Shown one piece after another: positions 37,035 to 43,895 of a stretch of DNA of 64,000 nucleotides. The stretch spans positions 2,947,101 through 3,011,100 of the forward strand of contig NZ_FNKP01000002.1 in NCBI RefSeq assembly GCF_900099835.1, given 5' to 3'. Under the pieces are notes generated by a model that saw nothing but the letters and a program-made list of their open reading frames with translations, was not told where the DNA came from and did no database searches. The stretch is from Paraburkholderia fungorum (GTDB lineage Bacteria > Pseudomonadota > Gammaproteobacteria > Burkholderiales > Burkholderiaceae). Within the stretch, counting starts at the first letter, position 1, and every line of letters starts with the position of its first letter. The translations under genes were made by a program, and so were the position numbers.

Positions 37035-37203
37035 TCTTGCGCGTAAGAAATTTAATATGGCTCGGCGGCTGCGCAAACGGCACAGCAAGTCGATTCAAAG
37101 ACCGTTGATTCATTGCGGAGAACGTTGAAGTGCACAACGCAAGCGTCAAATCCATCAAATTGGTGTTAAACCAGAATATTTTTGGCTTATTGGAATTGTA
37201 ACT

Positions 37204-37749
37204 ATGAAGTCGATTTTCCCCGCTATTGTGATTGCAACTGGCAGCCTGTTGGGCTTTGCTTCGATGGGCGCTCACGCTTCGGACGGCATGCTCATTTTTA
37301 ATGGCAACATCTCCGCCCAGACTTGCCAAATCAACGGCACCGTGCCTGGTAAAATGACAACGGTCACGCTGCCGACAGTTTCGGCCGCAGCGATGCCATC
37401 TGCCGGTCAATCCGCCGGTGCCACGCCCTTCAGCCTCACGCTGAGCAACTGCGCCGTAGACTCGGGCACCGCCCACACCTACTTCGAACCGAGCAGCAGC
37501 ACAACTGACCCGGCGACCGGTAATCTCGTGAATACCGGCACCGCTTCAAACGTTCAGGTTCAGCTGTTGAATTCCGATTCATCGGTTATCGCATTGAACA
37601 AAGCTGATGCCGACCAGAATTCGAAGTCTGTCAACATTGACAGCGGCACCGCCACGCTGAATTACAACGCTCAATATATCGCCAACGGTGGCGCCGCTGG
37701 TGCAGGAACGGTGACTTCAGCCGTTACTTTCTCGATGATTTATCAATAA
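37204..37749 (+). CDS. Type 1 fimbrial major pilin
   Basis: The 181-residue protein has a signal peptide (cleavage near AHA-SDG), the pilin cysteine pair (SAQTCQING and LSNCAVD) and a C-terminal beta strand ending SMIYQ with the penultimate tyrosine used for chaperone and donor-strand binding. It is the first gene of a chaperone-usher cluster. Its codon use and low G+C upstream differ from the rest of the window, consistent with acquired fimbrial DNA. The Shine-Dalgarno is weak (GGAAT). Confidence 0.88.
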   Translation: MKSIFPAIVIATGSLLGFASMGAHASDGMLIFNGNISAQTCQINGTVPGKMTTVTLPTVSAAAMPSAGQSAGATPFSLTLSNCAVDSGTAHTYFEPSSSTTDPATGNLVNTGTASNVQVQLLNSDSSVIALNKADADQNSKSVNIDSGTATLNYNAQYIANGGAAGAGTVTSAVTFSMIYQ

Positions 37750-37761
37750 TTGAGTTTGACG

Positions 37762-37790
37762 AGACTGGTTCCGGCCAGTCTTGTTTTCCT
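37762..37790 (+). terminator. Attenuator-like terminator between pilin and chaperone
   Basis: AGACTGG (37762-37768) pairs with CCAGTCT (37775-37781) around TTCCGG and is followed by TGTTTTCCT. It begins 13 bases after the pilin stop. Such partial terminators give high pilin and low chaperone/usher expression in other fimbrial operons. Confidence 0.7.
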
Positions 37791-37815
37791 TTCCCTTAAC
37801 CTTCTTATAATCGCC

Positions 37816-38553
37816 ATGAACGTCAAGCGTGTTTTTGAATCGTTGCTAATCATTTTGGCGTTCGGCGTTGCTGTGCGTGTCGAGGCTTCGGTGGTGATTG
37901 ACGCCACACGTGTTATTTATAACCAGAACGAATCGGAAGTAACTCTTAAACTAACCAATGCTGGGGAAAAGCCGGCGCTGCTGCAAGTGTGGATCGATAA
38001 GGGCGATCCGAAAGCCGCACCCTCTTCGATCAACGTACCTTTTACCATCACGCCGCCGGTTTCGAGAATCGACCCTGCAAAGAGCCAGACGCTGCGCATT
38101 ATCTACACTGGCGAAGCTCTCCCTGCGGATCACGAATCGGTATTCTGGCTGAACGTGCTAGAAATTCCGTCCAAGGCAACAGGCGAAGAAGCGAGTGCAA
38201 ACTCTTTGCAAATAGCCTTCCGTTCACGCATCAAGCTGTTTTATCGCCCTGCGGGGCTGAAGGGCGATGCTAATGGCGCGCCCGCCCTGGTCGGCTGGCA
38301 CGTCGTGACCCAAGATGGTCACACGGCCCTTGAAGCGAGCAATCACAGTGCATTCAACGTGTCGTTCATCGAGGTGAAAGTCACGGACGGCGTTAACACG
38401 GCAAGCCTCGCCGACGGCGTGATGGTCGGGCCCGGTGAAACCGCGACCATGCCGCTGAAAGGCAACGTGTCAGGCGCGCCGGCTGCAAAGGTGCACTTTC
38501 GTACGCTTAACGATTTGGGCGGCTCGGTGGAGGGTGAAGCTCCACTCAAGTAA
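37816..38553 (+). CDS. Periplasmic fimbrial chaperone (PapD family)
   Basis: A 245-residue protein with a signal peptide (cleavage near VEA-SVVIDATRVIY) and the two immunoglobulin-like domains of PapD-type chaperones. Visible features are the N-terminal ATRVIY strand, the ITPPVSRIDPAKSQTLRI segment (G1 donor-strand region) and AFRSRIKLFYRP. It should fold and cap pilin subunits. The open frame starts at 37750 right behind the pilin stop, but the ATG at 37816 gives the proper signal peptide. Confidence 0.9.
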   Translation: MNVKRVFESLLIILAFGVAVRVEASVVIDATRVIYNQNESEVTLKLTNAGEKPALLQVWIDKGDPKAAPSSINVPFTITPPVSRIDPAKSQTLRIIYTGEALPADHESVFWLNVLEIPSKATGEEASANSLQIAFRSRIKLFYRPAGLKGDANGAPALVGWHVVTQDGHTALEASNHSAFNVSFIEVKVTDGVNTASLADGVMVGPGETATMPLKGNVSGAPAAKVHFRTLNDLGGSVEGEAPLK

Positions 38554-38717
38554 AAGTATGACCATGTGATGCCGTCTCGAAACGCACGGCGGCGTCGCAG
38601 GCGGCCTGTAGTTCATTTCGCCGCTACCCCGCTTCACTCTCTCCACTTCTTATTCGCGCCGAATTTGGCACCCGTTGGTGCGGGGATTCTTGCGCCCATG
38701 AAAAATCTGAAATTGTC

Positions 38718-41270
38718 ATGCCCAAGAGAATCCAGCGGTATCACTTCAAGGCCGAGATACGCCCGCTTTACGCGCTTGCGATTCTCAGTTTGAGCGTAAG
38801 CGCGGCGAACGCCGCGTCGGGTGACGAACAGATCGCGCAGGTTCAGTTCAACGACGCGTTTCTCCAGCAGATGGGGACCTCGGGCGTTGATGTCAGACGC
38901 TTCGAAAAAGGTAACGTAGCCGAGCCCGGCGTGTACCGGGCCGATGTGTATGTGAATCAGCGATGGCTGGGTCTTACGCCAGTTACGCTCGAAGCGTCTG
39001 CATCGGGGCACGTCGAGCCATGCGTCGGCCTTGATTTGCTTGAGCGCATGGGCGTTGATCTGTCGAAGTTTTCGGCCGAGGCGACGGCGCTGCTCAACAG
39101 CAGGAAAGGCGTATGCGCTCCTCTGCCGCAGTTCATCGAGAGTGCGACAGCATCATTCGACAATGGTGAGCAACGTCTCGATATCACCATTCCGCAGGCG
39201 TCGCTAAGTAACAACGCACGCGGCTACGTTGACGCAAAATACTGGGACGAAGGCATTACCGCCGCGGTTCTCGCCTACAACGCGAACGTCTACCGGACGG
39301 ATTCGGGCGGGAACTCGTTCACTCAGGGATATGTGGGGCTGAATGTGGGTGTCAACGTGGGGCCGTGGCGTTTCCGGCACCAAGGCAACCTGACGACCAG
39401 CACCGGTGTCGGCACACACTATCAGCAGATTCAGACGACCCTTGAGCGTTCCATCGCGCCGCTTAAGAGCAAATTGACGTTCGGAGATGGCTTCACGGAC
39501 GGAGCGATGTTCGATAGTTTCGGCTTTCGCGGCGTGCAACTGGCCAGCGATGACCGCATGTATCCGGAGTCACAGCGTGGTTATGCGCCGACGATTCGCG
39601 GCGTTGCCCGCAGCAACGCACGCGTCCAGGTGACGCAGAACGGCAACACCATTTACGAAACGAACGTTGCTCCGGGCCCATTCGAGTTCAACGATCTGTA
39701 TCCGACAGGATACGGCGGCAATCTGCAAGTGATTGTGACCGAAGCCGACGGTTCGCAAAGCATGTCGACCGTGCCGTTTGCTGCTGCACCGAATGCATTG
39801 CGTCCGGGTGTCACGCGTTTCAGCGCTACGGTGGGCCAATACCGTAGCGCAACGATCGACAGCAAGCCCATGCTGTTTCAGGGCACGGTTCAGCACGGCT
39901 TCACGAATCTGATTACGGGCTACGGCGGCATCACCGCCGCGCAGGGATACGTCGCTGGCGTGTTGGGCACTGCGCTCAACACGAAGGTCGGCGCATTTGG
40001 ATTCGACGTAACGCAGGCCAACACCAGTTTTCCGGGGCATGGTTCGCACAACGGCCAGAGCTTGCGTCTTAGCTATAGCAAGTACTTCGAACCGACATCG
40101 ACCAATATCGGTCTGGCTGCGTATCGCTTTTCGAGCGGCGGCTTTTACAACCTCGAAGATGCGATCGCGATGCGCGATCAGCGTGCGCAAAATATCGGCA
40201 CACAGCGTAATGCGTTGCAGTTGACGCTTAACCAGACGCTTCCCGGCGGCTGGGGCTCGGTCTACCTGACCGGCACGGCTCAGAACTACTGGAATCAGCA
40301 AGGCACGAACACGCAGTTCCAGGCGGGCTATACCAATAACTTCAAACGGATCAACTACGGCGTATCGCTTTCGCGCCAGTATCAGGTAACGAACTCGAAA
40401 TGGGACAACCGCGTGATGGTGACCGCTTCCATTCCGCTTGGCAACGGCTCCAATGCGCCGTTCTCGTCGACCAGCATTCAGCGTGATTCGGATGGTCTGA
40501 CCAGCGTTCAGCAAACGCTTTCCGGCACGTTGGGCGAGGACAATGCGTTCGCTTACGGCGTCAACGCCGGGTACAACGGCGGCGGCAATATGAACAGTGC
40601 GACGAATGTCGGTGGCAATGTGTCGTACCTTTCGCCAATGGCTGCGCTTTCGGCCGGCGCATCGACCGGCAACGGATTCAACCAGTTCAACGGTGGCGTA
40701 TCTGGCGGTGTCGTGGCCTACAAGGGTGGTGTCGTGTTCGCGCCTGTGATGGGCGAAACCATGGCTATTGTGGAAGCGAAGGACGCTGCGGGTGCGCGCA
40801 TTACTTCGCAGTCCGGCTTGCGTGTCGACCCTTGGGGCCGTGCGCTCGTGTCGACTCTCCGGCCGTTTGCGAGCAATGAACTCGTCGTTGACCCGAAGGG
40901 GTTGCCCGTCAGTGTCGAACTTAAATCCACGTCGAAGCATATTGCGCCGACGGCCGGTGCGGTCTCGCTTGTGAAGTTCGAGACGGACAATCCAGGCGCT
41001 TCGCTCATCATCCGCTCAAAGATGGCTGACGGCGAGCCCGTTCCGTTTGGCGCCGACGTGTTCGACGCCGCAGGACAAACCGTCGGCACGGTTGCGCAAG
41101 GCGGACGCGTCATCGTGCGAGGCCTGAAGAGCGCGACGGGCGATCTGACCGTGGGCTGGGGCGACGGTACCAACCGTCAATCGTGTCGGGTCTCCTATTC
41201 GTTGCCGAACACGCCGGACGCCAGGGCGAAGGTGTGGACGACGATCGACGCCGACTGCGTGACGCCATAA
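38718..41270 (+). CDS. Fimbrial outer-membrane usher
   Basis: An 850-residue FimD-type usher. Order: signal peptide (ending near SAANA), N-terminal chaperone-binding domain (VQFNDAFLQQM), a 24-strand barrel with plug (GYAPTIRGVARSNARVQVTQ) and two C-terminal domains, ending in the disulfide pair CRVSYSLP ... DADCVTP. It secretes and assembles the pilins delivered by the chaperone. Confidence 0.93.
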   Translation: MPKRIQRYHFKAEIRPLYALAILSLSVSAANAASGDEQIAQVQFNDAFLQQMGTSGVDVRRFEKGNVAEPGVYRADVYVNQRWLGLTPVTLEASASGHVEPCVGLDLLERMGVDLSKFSAEATALLNSRKGVCAPLPQFIESATASFDNGEQRLDITIPQASLSNNARGYVDAKYWDEGITAAVLAYNANVYRTDSGGNSFTQGYVGLNVGVNVGPWRFRHQGNLTTSTGVGTHYQQIQTTLERSIAPLKSKLTFGDGFTDGAMFDSFGFRGVQLASDDRMYPESQRGYAPTIRGVARSNARVQVTQNGNTIYETNVAPGPFEFNDLYPTGYGGNLQVIVTEADGSQSMSTVPFAAAPNALRPGVTRFSATVGQYRSATIDSKPMLFQGTVQHGFTNLITGYGGITAAQGYVAGVLGTALNTKVGAFGFDVTQANTSFPGHGSHNGQSLRLSYSKYFEPTSTNIGLAAYRFSSGGFYNLEDAIAMRDQRAQNIGTQRNALQLTLNQTLPGGWGSVYLTGTAQNYWNQQGTNTQFQAGYTNNFKRINYGVSLSRQYQVTNSKWDNRVMVTASIPLGNGSNAPFSSTSIQRDSDGLTSVQQTLSGTLGEDNAFAYGVNAGYNGGGNMNSATNVGGNVSYLSPMAALSAGASTGNGFNQFNGGVSGGVVAYKGGVVFAPVMGETMAIVEAKDAAGARITSQSGLRVDPWGRALVSTLRPFASNELVVDPKGLPVSVELKSTSKHIAPTAGAVSLVKFETDNPGASLIIRSKMADGEPVPFGADVFDAAGQTVGTVAQGGRVIVRGLKSATGDLTVGWGDGTNRQSCRVSYSLPNTPDARAKVWTTIDADCVTP

Positions 41271-41452
41271 GCGGCTGGTTTCAATACGGCGCATGCAGCC
41301 GAAACCGAAGCGGCAATGCAGCCAGAACCAGCTTGATATGAAGCGCTAGTCGACGTCCCGACAGGCGGATTGGGTTAATGGCAAACCTCCTTTTTACTAT
41401 TTTGGCTGCGCTGCCAGCGAAGCCATTCACCTCTCTGTGAGGAGGGAATTTC

Positions 41453-42439
41453 ATGTTCCGATTCTTGAAGATCAAGGTTCTGATGCGCCTGGCGTTGCTG
41501 CTTGTCTGCGTGTCGCCATTCGCCAGCGTGTGGGCCACTTGCAAGGCGTCAAATGTCACAGCGAATTTTCCGCCAATAGCTTCCATGCAGCGGGATGCTC
41601 CGAACGGAACCGTGCTGGCAACAGCGCAAACCACGATGACGATTACGTGCGATTCCACAGGCTCGGGTTCAGGCGACGGCTCATGGCTCGTCGGGCTCAG
41701 CGCGGCGAATGGCGATTTTGGCGCTGCGTCTGTCGCGAACACCCGGTTGACAAATTACAGCGGCGTCGGATTGCAGTGGGTGAATCTAAACTCGAACACG
41801 GGGACAAATTCATCGGTCTCAAGCGGTCAGCTAAATATTTCAAGCTGGCAACGCGGAATCAAGTTCGAAGGTACGACAACATTGACCGACACCTGGACGC
41901 TCGTAAAAGCCGACAACATCGCTTCAGGGACGTTAGCTTTGCCGGCTTTGTCTTACACATATAAGACCTCGACAACTATGAAAGAGATGGGGGCGTTGGC
42001 AACCATCAATTTCTCGAGCTTGGGCGTGGTCGCGCAGTCCTGCAGCCTGAACACGCCAACTGTTAATGTTCCGATGGGAGACTATTCTAAATCGGCGTTC
42101 CGCGGCATTGGTTCGACCACAAAGAGCGTTCCTGTCAAGATCGGGCTGTCCTGTTCGAATGGGGCGAGAATCAATGTGCAGTTGACCGTGACCGCTGATG
42201 CCAGTCAACCGGGCACCATAAAATTGACACCGGGTGCCGGCGCAGCATCAGGCGTCGGTATTCAGATGCTTGATGCGTGGAACAATCCGTTGCCGCTAAA
42301 TACCAATTTCGTGGCTGGCACAGCAACGGCAGAAGGCGTCTACAACGTTGACTGGAGCGCGCAATATATCCAGACTGCGAGCCAAATATCAGCTGGTGCG
42401 GCAAACGCTACTGCGGTATTTACGCTGACATATCAATAG
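41453..42439 (+). CDS. Fimbrial tip adhesin/minor pilin
   Basis: A 328-residue secreted protein after a strong GAGGAGGG. The N-terminal half (about 30-190, CKASNVTANFPP...) looks like a receptor-binding lectin-type domain. The C-terminal half (about 200-328) is a pilin domain with a cysteine pair (SCSLNTPTVNV, LSCSNG) and the end FTLTYQ. The two-domain form is that of tip adhesins such as FimH, although the ligand cannot be guessed. It ends the cluster. Confidence 0.83.
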   Translation: MFRFLKIKVLMRLALLLVCVSPFASVWATCKASNVTANFPPIASMQRDAPNGTVLATAQTTMTITCDSTGSGSGDGSWLVGLSAANGDFGAASVANTRLTNYSGVGLQWVNLNSNTGTNSSVSSGQLNISSWQRGIKFEGTTTLTDTWTLVKADNIASGTLALPALSYTYKTSTTMKEMGALATINFSSLGVVAQSCSLNTPTVNVPMGDYSKSAFRGIGSTTKSVPVKIGLSCSNGARINVQLTVTADASQPGTIKLTPGAGAASGVGIQMLDAWNNPLPLNTNFVAGTATAEGVYNVDWSAQYIQTASQISAGAANATAVFTLTYQ

Positions 42440-42476
42440 AATTGAGGTTAGCGTTGAATTTTTAAAAGCGCTTTGT

Positions 42477-42532
42477 AATCGGGACTGTGCAAGGTCATTT
42501 AGAAATGGCGGTGCAAAAGAGCAGTCCCGATT
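42477..42532. repeat. Long-loop inverted repeat after the fimbrial cluster
   Basis: AATCGGGACTG (42477-42487) and CAGTCCCGATT (42522-42532) are perfect 11-bp complements separated by 34 bases, with CTCTCTT after. It may terminate the fimbrial transcript or mark the end of an inserted segment. Confidence 0.6.
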
Positions 42533-42627
42533 CTCTCTTCGAGCTCTCCAATTGCAGTCCTGAGATATGCGCCGGTAGAACAACGCGCAGGCTCAACGTC
42601 AGGCAAACGAGGTTGCTCCGCTGGTGA

Positions 42628-43509
42628 CTAAACAGGCGCAGAGTCCAGCTTCAACGTCTCTTTCCGTATCCACCTCGCCAACGTCTGCACATCCTCTACC
42701 GCAATATTCCGCTGCGCTATGTCCAGCCAATAACCATAAGGCCCGGTCACTTCGATATCGGAAAACTGCGCAAGCTCGCCGTCGGCCAGCTCCTCGACGA
42801 TCATGTTCCGGTCGACGATCGCCAGTCCCGCGCCCTTGCTGGCCGCGCGAATCGCCTGCTCCAGCGTCGAAAATTCGATGCCGTTGTCCGCATAGCGCGC
42901 GGGCAGTCCCGCCTTCGCGAGCCAGTTCGGCCAGAGCTCGAGGCGCGCGTCGTTGTGCAGCACATGCAGCGCGGGCATGCTGTCGAGCAGCGTGTCGAGA
43001 GGCTGCGCCAGCAGGCGCGGCGCGCCGACGAGCACGTGGCGCTCCATCGTCAGCAATTCGGAATGCGCGTCGGCTAACGCGTGGCGCGCGAAGCGGATGT
43101 GGCAGTGGCAATCGGCGCTCGGCTCGGTACGGATCGACAGTTCGACGTCGGGCAGTTCCACCGCCAGTGCGCCGAGCCGCAACGAGAACCACTGCGTGGC
43201 GAACGTCGGCGGGACGGCCACGACGAGACGCCGCCGGACCTTGGCCACCGTGAGCTGACGAAAACCGCGCTCGATCATGTCGAACGCGTCGCTCAGACAG
43301 GGCAGGAATTGCGAGCCCGCCTGCGTCAGACGAATTCCTTTGTGATCGCGTTCGAACAGTTTTGCGCCGATCGACTCCTCCAGCAGTTTGATCTGCCGGC
43401 TCACCGCGCCTTGCGTCACGCAGAGCGCCGTGGCCGCTCGGTTAAAGCTCATGTGACGGGCAGTCTCTTCGAAGAAGCGCAACGCGATCAGCGATGGCAG
43501 GCGCCGCAT
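42628..43509 (-). CDS. LysR-family regulator, GcvA-like
   Basis: A 293-residue LysR protein. The N-terminal helix-turn-helix reads ARHMSFNRAATALCVTQGAVSRQIKLLEE, close to the GcvA branch. AAGGTGA precedes the ATG. It is divergent from the acetyltransferase gene at 43896, with 386 bp between; its target may be that gene, but no effector is evident. Confidence 0.88.
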   Translation of the reverse strand: MRRLPSLIALRFFEETARHMSFNRAATALCVTQGAVSRQIKLLEESIGAKLFERDHKGIRLTQAGSQFLPCLSDAFDMIERGFRQLTVAKVRRRLVVAVPPTFATQWFSLRLGALAVELPDVELSIRTEPSADCHCHIRFARHALADAHSELLTMERHVLVGAPRLLAQPLDTLLDSMPALHVLHNDARLELWPNWLAKAGLPARYADNGIEFSTLEQAIRAASKGAGLAIVDRNMIVEELADGELAQFSDIEVTGPYGYWLDIAQRNIAVEDVQTLARWIRKETLKLDSAPV

Positions 43510-43553
43510 AAATCACCTTCTGTTTCTTTTTTAGTGATGCGAAATGGCTGGCC

Positions 43554-43575
43554 CGAGCGAGGCATGCCTCGCTCG
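43554..43575. repeat. 22-bp palindrome upstream of the LysR gene
   Basis: CGAGCGAGG (43554-43562), CATG, CCTCGCTCG (43567-43575): a perfect 9-bp stem with a 4-base loop, 45 bp upstream of the LysR start codon. It could be an operator or a 5' leader hairpin. Confidence 0.55.
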
Positions 43576-43711
43576 CGCTTGCACGGTTCGCGTTGTGCTG
43601 CTTCGCCGGGCGCGTGTTGTCTCCTGAACGCGCTTTCGTCGCCATCGTGTCCGGCAATTTCCCGAGCTGAAACTCGTTCCCGATGGCCGGATGATTGTGA
43701 CACCGGCGAGG

Positions 43712-43741
43712 CGATTTTAGCTTGATCAGGAGAAAAAATCG
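43712..43741. promoter_or_regulatory. Inverted repeat in the LysR divergent region
   Basis: CGATTTT (43712-43718) and AAAATCG (43735-43741) are inverted across 16 bases. This is a possible LysR site between the two divergent genes. Confidence 0.4.
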
Positions 43742-43895
43742 TGATGACGTGAGTTTTGTGCGCGCTTTTCTGGACCGGGGTCATCGGCGCGAATCGATGC
43801 GCCGCGCAACGTCCCAAGTTCGCCTATCCTGACGAAATCGAAATCGCGCGCCGGGCCACCAGGCCGGCTTGTCTTTCTCACTTCGCGGAGTGCCC

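Larger units (their letters stand above)
36340..37203. other. AT-rich regulatory region upstream of the fimbrial cluster
   Basis: 864 bases with no convincing gene and a steep fall in G+C from about 36.8 kb. It contains a 7-bp hairpin with a 5-base loop (36618-36636), a perfect 15-bp palindrome (36714-36728) and a perfect 8-bp inverted repeat (37002-37034). Long T/A tracts near 36830-36870 and 36955-37070 suit H-NS silencing. The short rightward frame at 36943-37128 has no family features. Confidence 0.55.
43510..43895. other. Divergent region between the LysR and Pat-like genes
   Basis: 386 bases without a gene. It contains a 22-bp perfect palindrome close to the LysR start and a second inverted repeat farther right (both listed). 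Confidence 0.5.

Noticed and set aside
36943..37128. Small rightward ORF before the pilin
   Set aside because: 61 codons in AT-rich DNA, no ribosome-binding site, no recognised product; probably chance.
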